Part shown: positions 43,924-52,221 of the stretch, piece by piece | Layout: each line of letters starts with the position of its first letter | Numbering within the stretch: the stretch's first letter is position 1 | From: Pseudomonas sp. 8Z | Lineage (GTDB): Bacteria; Pseudomonadota; Gammaproteobacteria; Pseudomonadales; Pseudomonadaceae | DNA: 64,000 nt | Direction: 5' to 3' | Assembly (NCBI RefSeq): GCF_902506535.1 | Contig: NZ_LR733827.1 | Location: forward strand, 163,680-227,679 | Notes under the pieces: model-generated | What the model was told of the DNA's origin: nothing | The model's database searches: none | The model's input: only the letters and a program-made list of their open reading frames with translations | Translations under genes and position numbers: made by a program

Positions 43924-45427
43924 TAGCCCCGGCCTTGAGCTGCTTGCGGCGACGCATCCAGCGGATGCCCGGCAGGGCCAGCATCAGCGCGGTCAGACCC
44001 CACAGCGCCAGGGTGATCGGGCTGCTCCAGAGGATCGACAGCTCGCCAGCGGAGATCGACAGAGCGCGGCGCAGGTTGTCTTCCATCATTTCACCCAGGA
44101 CGAAGCCGAGGATCAGCGAGGACAGCGGGAAGTCCAGCTTGCGCAGGATGTAGCCGAAGATGCCCAGCAGCACCATCAGTACCAGGTCGAAGGTGGTGCT
44201 GTGCACGGCATAGACGCCCACCAGGCTGACGGCGGTGATGGCCGGCACCAGGATCCAGTTCGGCACAGCGAGCATGCGCGAGAACAGGCCGACCAGCGGA
44301 ATGTTCATCACCAGCAGGATGATGTTGCCGATGAACAGCGAGGCGATCAGGCCCCACACCACGTCGGGCTGCTGTTCGAACAGCAGCGGGCCGGGGGTGA
44401 TGTTGTACAGGGTCAGGGCGCCGATCATCACGGCGGTGGTGCCGGAGCCCGGCACGCCGAGGGTCAGCATGGGGATCAGCGAGCCGCACGCCGAGGCGTT
44501 GTTGGCCGCTTCCGGTGCTGCCAGGCCACGCAGGTCGCCCTCGCCGAAACGGCCCTTGTCGCCGGCCATGCGCTTCTCGGTCATGTAGGTCATGGCGCTG
44601 GCAATGGTGGCACCGGCGCCGGGCAGGGTGCCGATGACGAAGCCCGCCAGGGCGCTACGGATCATGGTCCAGAAGGCGAAGCAGAATTCCTTGAAGTTGA
44701 ACAGCAGGCGACCGCTGGCCTTTACGGCGGCTTGGCCGGAATGGGTGTTTTCCAGCATCAGGAGGATTTCGCTGACGCTGAACAGGCCGATCACCACGAT
44801 GACGAACTGGATGCCGTCGGACAGGCTGACGCTATCGAAGGTGAAGCGGTACACGCCGGTGGTCGAGTCCACGCCGACGGTGGCCAGGGCCAGGCCGATC
44901 AGGGCCGACATCAGGGTCTTGACCGGTTTGTCACCGACCATACCGCCCAGGCAGGCGATGGCGAAGACCATCAGCACGAAGTATTCGGCCGGGCCGAAGG
45001 CCACCGCCCATTTCGCCAGCAACGGGGCGAACAACACTACGCCACAGGTGGCAATCATGCTACCGACGAAGGAGCTTACGGCGGACAGCGACAGGGCGAT
45101 GCCGGCCTTGCCCTGACGGGCCAGTGGGTAGCCGTCGAGGGTGGTCATGATGGCCGCTGCGTCGCCCGGCACGTTGAGCAGGATGGCGGAAATACGGCCA
45201 CCGTATTCGCAGCCCAGGTACACGGCGGCGAGTAGAATCAGGGCGGTTTCCGGCGGCAGGCCGAGGGCGAAGGCCAGCGGCAGCAGCAGCGCAACACCGT
45301 TGATTGGACCGAGGCCCGGCAGCAGGCCGACCACGGTGCCGACGAAAGCGCCGAACAGCGCCACCAGCAGGTTTTGCGGCTGTGTGGCAACGCCAAAGCC
45401 CTGCATCAGGAAGTTAAGGGTTTCCAT
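43907..45427 (-). CDS. tctA: Tripartite tricarboxylate transporter, large membrane subunit TctA
   Basis: A 506-residue permease with about twelve membrane segments; ATG 45427 (METLNFLMQGF) is chosen over an upstream cysteine-rich extension. Hallmarks are VGLLPGLGPINGVALLLP near the start and TLPGAGATIASAMTYMTEKR and TLGVPGSGTTAVMIGAL in the middle. With TctB and the periplasmic TctC it imports tricarboxylates such as citrate by a secondary, ion-driven mechanism. Confidence 0.93.
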   Translation of the reverse strand: METLNFLMQGFGVATQPQNLLVALFGAFVGTVVGLLPGLGPINGVALLLPLAFALGLPPETALILLAAVYLGCEYGGRISAILLNVPGDAAAIMTTLDGYPLARQGKAGIALSLSAVSSFVGSMIATCGVVLFAPLLAKWAVAFGPAEYFVLMVFAIACLGGMVGDKPVKTLMSALIGLALATVGVDSTTGVYRFTFDSVSLSDGIQFVIVVIGLFSVSEILLMLENTHSGQAAVKASGRLLFNFKEFCFAFWTMIRSALAGFVIGTLPGAGATIASAMTYMTEKRMAGDKGRFGEGDLRGLAAPEAANNASACGSLIPMLTLGVPGSGTTAVMIGALTLYNITPGPLLFEQQPDVVWGLIASLFIGNIILLVMNIPLVGLFSRMLAVPNWILVPAITAVSLVGVYAVHSTTFDLVLMVLLGIFGYILRKLDFPLSSLILGFVLGEMMEDNLRRALSISAGELSILWSSPITLALWGLTALMLALPGIRWMRRRKQLKAGANATAA

Positions 45428-45428
45428 T

Positions 45429-45872
45429 TCAGCTCTCCACGAAGGCTTCAAGCAGGCCGAGCGGCAGGGGCACGTCCAGCAGCAGATCGAACAGCACGTA
45501 CAGCAATACACCCATCAGCGCGGCGCTGATCAGGCAGGGAACGGGGCGACCGGTGAACAGCATGCCGAGCAGGAAGGTCGACAGCGCTGTACTGAACACG
45601 AAACCGAGGGGTTCGAAGGTCACGGCATAGATCAGCAGTGCCGCGATGCACAGCACGCTGCGCAGGGCGGTGGGAATATCCAGACGCTGCTCGTGCATGC
45701 CGGGCTTGATCACCAGCCACAGACTGCCAGCGCCCATCAGGCCGAGCAGCAGCAGCGGGTAGGCGCGCGGGCCGACCGGGTCATAGGCGAAGGGAGCCTG
45801 GAAGCCCCAGGCAACGACAGCGAGCCAGGCGCACAGCAGCAGCCAGACCGCAGAGAACAGGCGAACGTACAT
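45429..45872 (-). CDS. tctB: Tripartite tricarboxylate transporter, small membrane subunit TctB
   Basis: A 147-residue protein with four hydrophobic segments and a poorly conserved sequence, as usual for TctB; the PRAYPLLL motif follows the first segment. It lies one base upstream of tctA on the same strand and forms the membrane complex with it. Confidence 0.88.
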   Translation of the reverse strand: MYVRLFSAVWLLLCAWLAVVAWGFQAPFAYDPVGPRAYPLLLLGLMGAGSLWLVIKPGMHEQRLDIPTALRSVLCIAALLIYAVTFEPLGFVFSTALSTFLLGMLFTGRPVPCLISAALMGVLLYVLFDLLLDVPLPLGLLEAFVES

Positions 45873-45890
45873 GGTGAGATACCTCGGGAG

Positions 45891-45918
45891 CGTAGGCCGA
45901 CCGGGCGGTCGGCCTACG
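45891..45918. repeat. Perfect 12-base inverted repeat between tctC and tctB
   Basis: CGTAGGCCGACC (45891-45902) and GGTCGGCCTACG (45907-45918) form a perfect stem with a GGGC loop. It lies just after tctC and may stop part of the transcription or protect the tctC message, allowing more binding protein than permease. It also resembles REP-type repeats. Confidence 0.6.
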
Positions 45919-45934
45919 CAGGTTGTGCAGAGTG

Positions 45935-46912
45935 TTACTGGATCAGGCCGAACTCACCGGCCAGGGCTTTGTAGTCCTGCACTTGTTTGTGCACGAAGGC
46001 ATCGAGTTCGGCGCCGGTCAGCGACAGTGGGAACAGGTCACGCTGTTCGCGCAGGGTGGCGAAGTCGTCGCGGGCCAGCATCGCTTCGAACTGGCCTTTC
46101 CACCAGTTGAAGGTTTCGTCCGGTACTTCCGGGCCCATGTAGAAGCCACGGATCACCGGCCAGCTAATGTCGAAACCTTGCTCTTTGGCGGTGGGGATAT
46201 CGGCCAGCTTGCCCGGCAGACGCTCGTCGGACAGTACGGCGAGGATGCGTACCTTGCCGGCCGCCAGTTGCGGGGTCACTTCGCCGAGACCGCTGGAGGT
46301 CACCTGGACGTGATTGCCGAGCATCGCGGTCAGTGTCTCACCACCGCCTTCGAAGGCCACATAGCGCAGGTTCTTCGGATCGATGCCGGCGGCGCGGGCG
46401 ATCAGTGCGGTTTGCATCCAGTCCTGGCCGCCGATGGTGGCGCCTGCACCGAAGACGACGCTGCTTGGGTCTTTCTTCAGTGTGTCGACCAGCTCGTTGA
46501 GATTTTTCCAGGGGGCATCAGCGCGTACGGTGATTGCGCCGTAGTCGGTGCCGATGGCCGCCAGCCAGCGCACGGCGTTCTCGTCATAACGACCGAACTT
46601 GCCTTGAGCCAGGTTGAGCAGAGAGCCCGAGGAGAAGGCGGTGATGGTGCCCGGATCCTTGGCGCGCTGGGCGACCACGGCGTTGTAGGCCACGGCGCCG
46701 ACGCCGCCCGGCATGTAGGTGACGCGCATCGGTGCCTTGAGCAGGCCGGTGTCCTTCAGACCGCTTTGCGCCAGTTTGCAGGTCAGGTCGAAGCCGCCAC
46801 CGGGCTTGGCCGGGGCAATGCATTCGGGGCGCTTGGGTTCGGCAGCGAGCAGTTGGCCGGCGAAGGCCAGGCAGGCCGTTGCCAGGGCGGCGCGGGTCAA
46901 AATGGATTTCAT
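45935..46912 (-). CDS. tctC: Tricarboxylate-binding periplasmic protein TctC
   Basis: A 325-residue extracytoplasmic solute receptor of the Bug/TctC type with a signal peptide (1-23, AGQLLAAE). The ligand-binding loop IAPAKPGGGFDLTCKL follows, then VTYMPGGVGAVAYN. It captures citrate or a similar tricarboxylate for TctAB. GAGGA precedes the start, and a candidate Crc/Hfq site lies just before that. Confidence 0.92.
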   Translation of the reverse strand: MKSILTRAALATACLAFAGQLLAAEPKRPECIAPAKPGGGFDLTCKLAQSGLKDTGLLKAPMRVTYMPGGVGAVAYNAVVAQRAKDPGTITAFSSGSLLNLAQGKFGRYDENAVRWLAAIGTDYGAITVRADAPWKNLNELVDTLKKDPSSVVFGAGATIGGQDWMQTALIARAAGIDPKNLRYVAFEGGGETLTAMLGNHVQVTSSGLGEVTPQLAAGKVRILAVLSDERLPGKLADIPTAKEQGFDISWPVIRGFYMGPEVPDETFNWWKGQFEAMLARDDFATLREQRDLFPLSLTGAELDAFVHKQVQDYKALAGEFGLIQ

Positions 46913-46932
46913 GATGTCAGTCCTCGTAGGGC

Positions 46933-46944
46933 TTGTTGTTGTTT
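46933..46944 (-). promoter_or_regulatory. Candidate Crc/Hfq motif before tctC
   Basis: On the tctC strand it reads AAACAACAACAA, containing AAnAAnAA in two registers, located just upstream of the tctC ribosome site. It is the best match of this motif in the window and fits catabolite control of tricarboxylate uptake. Confidence 0.5.
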
Positions 46945-46945
46945 A

Positions 46946-47167
46946 CTAGATCGACAGGATGTGGCCGACGATGATGCAGTCTTCGTCGATGTTGCGGGGC
47001 TGTTGAACCGGGAGGGAGAAATCTTTGCGCTGCGCAGTCTCATCGCAGCAGATGGCGGCCGTGTTGAGCACGCTGATGCTGATGTTTTCGATGATGAGCG
47101 AGAAGGAGGCGATGCCCGCGTAGGGCGCTTGTGCGTGCGGCAGAGCCTGACATGAGGCATGCGGCAT
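46946..47167 (-). CDS. Possible small protein of 73 residues
   Basis: An open frame from ATG 47167 with GGAG about 10 bases upstream, ending 33 bases before tctC. The predicted protein has several cysteines and a sequence such as IDEDCIIVGHILSI that looks protein-like, but I know no homologue. It could be a leader, a remnant, or a chance frame in GC-rich DNA. Confidence 0.25.
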   Translation of the reverse strand: MPHASCQALPHAQAPYAGIASFSLIIENISISVLNTAAICCDETAQRKDFSLPVQQPRNIDEDCIIVGHILSI

Positions 47168-47396
47168 GATGTGGTGTCTCCGGTTCTTGTTCTTGTTGCG
47201 TGCCGCACCACTGCGGTCACGCTCAGGCAGGTGGGTCGAGCCACCTTTTGACGATCCTAGGTAGGCAAGCTTTCAGCAGGCTTTCAGCGGTGAAAGTTTT
47301 TCAGCTTGTGTCATGCGAGGGTGTTTCAGTGCTTCACAGTGGCGCGGCTGGCGCTAAACTGCGCGCCTCAAACGAGCCTGTGGTGGGAGAGATAGC

Positions 47397-48068
47397 GTGC
47401 GGATTCTGCTGGTTGAAGACCACCCGCAATTGGCGGAAAGCGTGGCCCAGGCGCTCAAGGGCGCCGGTTGGACGGTGGATGTGCTGCATGACGGCGTGGC
47501 TGCTGATCTGGCTCTGTCCAGTGAGGAATATGCACTGGCGATTCTCGATATCGGTTTGCCGCGTCTTGATGGTTTTGCCGTGCTGGCGCGCGCGAGAGAC
47601 CGTGGCCAGACCCTGCCGGTGCTGATGTTGACCGCACGGGGCGAGGTCAAGGATCGAGTGCATGGCCTGAATCTTGGCGCCGATGACTACTTGGCCAAAC
47701 CTTTTGAGCTCTCCGAGCTGGAAGCGCGCGTCAAGGCACTCTTGCGCCGCAGTGTGCTGGGCGGTGAGCAGGTGCAGCGCTGCGGGGGGCTGGTCTATGA
47801 CCTGGGCGCACGCCGCTTCACCCTCGACGGTGAGGCGTTGACGCTGACAGCCCGTGAACAGGCGGTGCTGGAAGCGATGATCGCCCGTCCTGGGCGGGTA
47901 ATGAGCAAGGAGCAGCTTGCTGCGCAGGTGTTCGGTCTGGATGAGGAAGCCAGTCCGGATGCCATCGAAATCTACGTGCACCGTTTGCGCAAGAAACTCG
48001 AAGGGCGCGCCGTGCGTATCGTCACCTTTCGAGGCTTGGGTTATCTGCTGGAGGCGGTTGAGGCATGA
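47397..48068 (+). CDS. tctD: Response regulator TctD
   Basis: A 223-residue OmpR-family regulator starting at GTG 47397 (MRILLVEDHPQLAESVAQ). The phospho-acceptor lies in LAILDIGLPRLDG and the conserved lysine in LAKPFE; the C-terminal winged helix ends VRIVTFRGLGYLLE. It is divergent from tctC and is expected to activate tctCBA when tricarboxylates are sensed by TctE. It overlaps tctE by 4 bases. Confidence 0.92.
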   Translation: MRILLVEDHPQLAESVAQALKGAGWTVDVLHDGVAADLALSSEEYALAILDIGLPRLDGFAVLARARDRGQTLPVLMLTARGEVKDRVHGLNLGADDYLAKPFELSELEARVKALLRRSVLGGEQVQRCGGLVYDLGARRFTLDGEALTLTAREQAVLEAMIARPGRVMSKEQLAAQVFGLDEEASPDAIEIYVHRLRKKLEGRAVRIVTFRGLGYLLEAVEA

Positions 48069-49462
48069 AGCGCGGTGGCAGCCTGCGCGGCCGCCTGCTG
48101 CGCCGTCTGGCCATTTTGCTGAGCGCGATTCTACTGCTCAGCAGCCTTAGCGCTTATTGGAGTGCGCGGCGTGCGGCTGATACGGCCTATGATCGGACGT
48201 TGCTGGCATCGGCGCGTTCGGTCGCCGATGGGCTCTACACCAAGGATGGCTCGCTTACGGCCAATATTCCTTACGTGGCTCTGGATACCTTTGCCTATGA
48301 CAGCGCCGGGCGTATCTATTATCAGGTGATTGACCTCGATGGGCGCCAGGTCTCGGGTTATGAGGATCTGCCGCCGCCGCCTGCAGGTACGCCGCGCACC
48401 AACGACTATCCGGCGCTGGCGCGTTTTTATGATGCCGTGTACCGCGGACAAGGTGTGCGTGTGGTGAGTTTGCTGCAGCCTGTCAGCGAGCCTCTGCTCA
48501 ACGGTATGGCCGAAATCCGCGTGGCAGAAACCCAGGGCGCTCGTGAGCGTATGACCCGTGACTTGCTGGTGGGTACGTTGTGGCGCATGGGGCTGCTGTC
48601 GATCAGTGCGCTGCTGCTGGTCTGGGTGGCGGTGAACCTGGCATTGCGTCCGCTGGAAACGCTGCGTCGCGCGGTGGCCTCGCGTGCCAGTGATGACCTG
48701 CGGCCTCTGCCGGATGGTGACATGCCGCGCGAAGTGTTGCCGCTGGTCGATGCGCTGAATCAGTTCAATGAGCGTCTGCATGGTTTGTTCGAGCGGCAGT
48801 CGCTGTTCATCGCCGACGCGGCGCATGAACTGCGTACGCCACTGGCGGCGCTGAAAGCGCGTATTGCGCTCGGTCTGAGATCCGATGAGCCGCAGGAGTG
48901 GCGTTCGACTCTTGAGCAGGTGGCGCAACAGTCAGATCGTCTGACTGCGTTGGCCAATCAATTGCTTTCCCTGGCGCGGATCGAAAGTGGCGGTCGGGCA
49001 ATCGCCGAAGGAGGGGCGCAGCGCATCGATCTGAGTCTGCTGACCCGCGAGTTGGCCATGGCCATGGCGCCGCTGGCGCATGCCCGTGGTGTGGCGCTGG
49101 CTCTGGAGGCTGAGCGACCGGTGTGGATCGATGGTGAACCAACGCTACTTAACGAACTGCTCAGTAACCTGGTGGATAACGCGCTGGCGCATACGCCGCG
49201 CGATGGCAACCTGATTCTGCGGGTGCTCTCACCGGCCGTGCTGGAGGTCGAGGATGACGGCCCCGGTATTCCGCCCGATGAACGCGACAAGGTGTTCGAG
49301 CGTTTCTATCGGCGCAGCAATCAGGGCAATGGCGCCGGATTGGGCTTGGCTATTGTCGGTGAGGTTTGCCGCGCACACCGGGCGCAAATCAGCTTGCACC
49401 AGGGGGCTGTGAGCGGCTTGCGCGTGAGGGTCGAATTTCCCCTGTCAGGCGTTGAGGCATAG
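48065..49462 (+). CDS. tctE: Sensor histidine kinase TctE
   Basis: A 465-residue kinase with TM1 (about 12-33), a periplasmic sensor (about 35-165), TM2 (about 172-195), HAMP and HisKA with DAAHELRTPLAALKARI. The HATPase domain has NLVDNALAHTPRDG, DDGPGIPPDERDKVFERFYR and GAGLGLAIV. It autophosphorylates in response to external tricarboxylate and signals to TctD. Confidence 0.92.
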   Translation: MKRGGSLRGRLLRRLAILLSAILLLSSLSAYWSARRAADTAYDRTLLASARSVADGLYTKDGSLTANIPYVALDTFAYDSAGRIYYQVIDLDGRQVSGYEDLPPPPAGTPRTNDYPALARFYDAVYRGQGVRVVSLLQPVSEPLLNGMAEIRVAETQGARERMTRDLLVGTLWRMGLLSISALLLVWVAVNLALRPLETLRRAVASRASDDLRPLPDGDMPREVLPLVDALNQFNERLHGLFERQSLFIADAAHELRTPLAALKARIALGLRSDEPQEWRSTLEQVAQQSDRLTALANQLLSLARIESGGRAIAEGGAQRIDLSLLTRELAMAMAPLAHARGVALALEAERPVWIDGEPTLLNELLSNLVDNALAHTPRDGNLILRVLSPAVLEVEDDGPGIPPDERDKVFERFYRRSNQGNGAGLGLAIVGEVCRAHRAQISLHQGAVSGLRVRVEFPLSGVEA

Positions 49463-49511
49463 GTACGATTGCTGGGGTTCGTCTGGCTGGCGCCGTCCTT
49501 GGCACAGGCCG

Positions 49512-50348
49512 TCATTGCAGCATGCTGGTGGCTGCTTCCATGGCGGCGGAGAGGTCTTCGTCGGCTTGCATATCGACATTGGGGTCGAGGCCAAGCTTGG
49601 CGAAAGCGGGGATCTGGCTCCAGTCCAACTGCGTGTAGGGGTGTTCGCTGCCCAGATAGCTCTGCAAGGTGGCGACCTGAACGATGTCGACGTAGTCCAC
49701 TTTGGCTGAGTCGCGGCTGAAGTTCAGGTATTGGCTGGGCACCATGGCGATGGGGGCGGGAAATTCCCAGGTGCGTAGAATCTTGTCGCCGATGATGGGA
49801 TGAATCTGCTCGATGACATGGTTGAGGCTGATGGAGTCAGCCAGCAGCTCGCTGTGTTCTTCGGCGTAAGTGAGAATTGGCAGCACGCCGATCTGATGCA
49901 CCAGGCCTGCCAGGGTGGCCTGATCAGGCATCAGGCGAGTGTAATGGCGGCACAGTACGTGGCAGATGCCTGCGATTTCCGTGCTTTTGTTCCAGACTTC
50001 GCGCATTTTTCGGTCGACGATGTCGCTGGTGGCCTGGAACATCTGCTCCATGGCCAGGCCGGTGGCCAGGTTGCAGGTGTAGTTGATACCCAGGCGACCG
50101 ACTGCCATCTGCAGATCGGTGATTTCCTTGTTGCTGCGCAGCAGTGGGCTGTTGACCACTTTGATGATGCGCGCGGTGAGTGCGGCGTCGTTGCCGATGA
50201 CCTTGCTGATCTGCGGGATGCCCACGTTGGGGTCTTCCGCCGCCTCGCGAACCTTCAGCGCCACCTCTGGCAGGGTGGGCAGTACCAGTTCGTCGTTCTC
50301 GATGGCGTGGATCAGTTCCTGTTGCACTCTTTCAGCGAGTTTGCTCAT
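49512..50348 (-). CDS. HDOD-domain signalling protein
   Basis: A 278-residue protein. The HDOD domain (about 20-215) starts LPTLPEVALKVREAAEDPN and contains IGNDAALTARIIKVVNSP and AGLVHQIGVLPIL, with the HD-like motif changed to HQ, as usual for HDOD proteins, which lack phosphodiesterase activity. Such proteins act as signalling adaptors. It lies beside ygfZ, in the same order as near nadB in P. aeruginosa. Confidence 0.88.
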   Translation of the reverse strand: MSKLAERVQQELIHAIENDELVLPTLPEVALKVREAAEDPNVGIPQISKVIGNDAALTARIIKVVNSPLLRSNKEITDLQMAVGRLGINYTCNLATGLAMEQMFQATSDIVDRKMREVWNKSTEIAGICHVLCRHYTRLMPDQATLAGLVHQIGVLPILTYAEEHSELLADSISLNHVIEQIHPIIGDKILRTWEFPAPIAMVPSQYLNFSRDSAKVDYVDIVQVATLQSYLGSEHPYTQLDWSQIPAFAKLGLDPNVDMQADEDLSAAMEAATSMLQ

Positions 50349-50395
50349 GCATCGGCTCTCATTGGCATTGCCGGGCGAGGCCCGTTAAGTGTAGT

Positions 50396-51337
50396 TCAGC
50401 GTTGGATTTCTGCGTCTGCATCCAGCGCATAGGGCAGGTCGAGCAGGGTCAGGCTCGGGCCTTCGAGGTTGGCGAGGTGAATGCGACCGTCCTTGACGGC
50501 ATCCTCTTGCAGCACTGCCAGTAGTTCGACGGTTGTGGCGGTACGGGCGGCGAGCACGACTTCACCGACGCTCGAACCATGCACGGGGGAGAACAGTGCG
50601 CTGCCGGTGGCCGGAGTTTCGTCGGTTGCCAGGGCCAGGCGGTAGAGGCGACGCTTGAGTTTACCCAGGTACTGCATGCGCGCGACGATTTCTTGCCCGG
50701 TGTAGCAGCCTTTCTTGAAGCTCACGCCGCCTAGCGCCTGCAGGTTGATCATTTGCGGAATGAACAGCTCGCGAGTTGCGCCGAAAACTTGGCCGATCCC
50801 GGCGCGGATCTGTGCCAGAAGCCAGGTGTTCATATCGCGTTCGGGCAGTTGGGCGCTCAGCCTGGCTTGTAGGACTGGCGCTTCGCTGGCTGGCGCCCAG
50901 AGTTCGGCACGGCCATCGGCCAGGCGTATGGCTAGCAAACTGTCGGTGCGGGTGATGCTGTCGGCGGCGCTGCCGAGTTCGAGGCCCAGTTCACTCAAAA
51001 TGCTGTCTGCGCCCTGTAGGCCGAAGCGTACCCAGGCGCAGGTCTCATCGCTGAGTTTGGATTTTGAGAAAACGGCGTATTTCTGCAGGTCGGCCAGTTG
51101 CGCGTCCAGCAGCTCGCGCGCCATGGCCAAAATGTAGCCATCTTGCTCGGCGACGATGCGAAAGCTCGACAGCATTCGGCCTTTCGGTGTGCAGCGGGCA
51201 CCCAGGCTGGATTGGCTAGGGGATAGGTAGTTGAGGTTGCAGGTCAGTTGGCCTTGCAGGAATTTGGCGGCGTCAGCGCCACGCACGGCCAGCAGGCCTT
51301 CATGGTCGAGGGGGAGGAAATACGCGCTATCGGACAT
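50396..51337 (-). CDS. ygfZ: Folate-binding iron-sulfur protein YgfZ
   Basis: A 313-residue protein of the GcvT-like tetrahydrofolate-binding family. The diagnostic motif KGCYTGQEIVARMQYLGKLKR lies near residues 210-230 with the conserved cysteine intact. YgfZ supports assembly or repair of certain iron-sulfur enzymes and tRNA methylthiolation. It is divergent from sdhE, a frequent neighbour and another respiratory-enzyme assembly factor. Confidence 0.92.
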   Translation of the reverse strand: MSDSAYFLPLDHEGLLAVRGADAAKFLQGQLTCNLNYLSPSQSSLGARCTPKGRMLSSFRIVAEQDGYILAMARELLDAQLADLQKYAVFSKSKLSDETCAWVRFGLQGADSILSELGLELGSAADSITRTDSLLAIRLADGRAELWAPASEAPVLQARLSAQLPERDMNTWLLAQIRAGIGQVFGATRELFIPQMINLQALGGVSFKKGCYTGQEIVARMQYLGKLKRRLYRLALATDETPATGSALFSPVHGSSVGEVVLAARTATTVELLAVLQEDAVKDGRIHLANLEGPSLTLLDLPYALDADAEIQR

Positions 51338-51521
51338 GGTGCAAATCGAATCGCAGGAGAAAAGTCAGGGGTACCATCATAAGAGTAGCGGCAAGCCTCA
51401 AGCTACAGGCTGCAAGTGAAAGCGTGGAAAAAGCCCGGCATTGCCTCGTTGTGCTGGCTGGCAGCGGCGCTCATCCTTCCTGCTGCTGTATACTGCCGAC
51501 CTCGTCCGAGGAGTTCGTTGC

Positions 51522-51776
51522 ATGGTTGAACAAAGTGAGTTGAATCGCCTGTTTTGGCACAGCCGTCGCGGCATGCTGGAGCTGGACGTGCTGCTGGTGC
51601 CATTCGTGCAGGAGGTCTATGCCAGCCTGGATGCCGAAGATCAGGCGCGCTACCGCAAGCTGCTGGAGTGCGAAGATCAGGATATGTTCGGCTGGTTCAT
51701 GCAGCGCGGTGAGCCGGAAGACGCCGATCTTCGGCGTATGGTTCGCATGATCTTAGATCGTGTCCAGCCCAAGTGA
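51522..51776 (+). CDS. sdhE: Succinate dehydrogenase assembly factor SdhE
   Basis: An 84-residue protein from ATG 51522. The RGMLELD motif (residues 16-22) is the SdhE signature and includes the glycine needed for flavin attachment to SdhA. It promotes covalent FAD insertion into succinate dehydrogenase and fumarate reductase. An earlier in-frame start would add a sequence not seen in the family. Its end overlaps ygfX by 17 bases. Confidence 0.92.
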   Translation: MVEQSELNRLFWHSRRGMLELDVLLVPFVQEVYASLDAEDQARYRKLLECEDQDMFGWFMQRGEPEDADLRRMVRMILDRVQPK

Positions 51777-52221
51777 CCGCTTCGAGTGTCGTTGGCGGCC
51801 GTCGCGGGGGTTGCTGAAGCTTTACTTGGCCGTTCTGGGGCTGGCGCTGCTGGCACCCTGGCTGGCGGCTATTGCCTGGTGGTGGAAACTGCTGGTTTCC
51901 CTTATGTGCCTGACGCATGCCGGGTGGGTCTTGCCGCGCCATATCCTGCTGTCTTCTCGCGGTGCCTGGCGCGCGCTGCGTCACGATGCTGAGGGCTGGC
52001 AGTTATGGACTGTCGGGCAAGGCTGGCAGCCGGTGCAGTTGCGCCCGGACAGCCTGGCTTTGCCGCTGGTCGTGGTGTTGCGTTTTCGTTTGCCGGGCCA
52101 GCGTGTCACGCGTGGCCTGTGTATCCCGCGTGACGCCATGGCGCCTGAATGGCATAGACGCTTGCGTCTGCGCCTGAAATTCAGTCGTCGGCGCTGGGCG
52201 ATGCCGCAAGCAGCGGGGTGA
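51760..52221 (+). CDS. YgfX/CptA-family membrane protein
   Basis: A 153-residue protein probably starting at GTG 51760 inside the end of sdhE. Two adjacent hydrophobic segments (about 20-60) follow a CRWRPSR-type N-terminus, and the rest is a basic cytoplasmic tail. It matches YgfX, the usual partner of SdhE, described in enterobacteria as affecting division proteins (CptA). Its 3' end overlaps the convergent nadB 3' end by 41 bases. Confidence 0.78.
   Translation: MSSPSDRFECRWRPSRGLLKLYLAVLGLALLAPWLAAIAWWWKLLVSLMCLTHAGWVLPRHILLSSRGAWRALRHDAEGWQLWTVGQGWQPVQLRPDSLALPLVVVLRFRLPGQRVTRGLCIPRDAMAPEWHRRLRLRLKFSRRRWAMPQAAG

Larger units (their letters stand above)
46913..47396. other. tctC-tctD divergent spacer lacking the usual porin gene
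   Basis: These 484 bases separate tctC from tctD. In P. aeruginosa the porin gene opdH lies here; no porin coding is seen. The spacer should contain the TctD-controlled promoters. A possible 73-codon gene on the - strand is listed separately. Confidence 0.6.
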
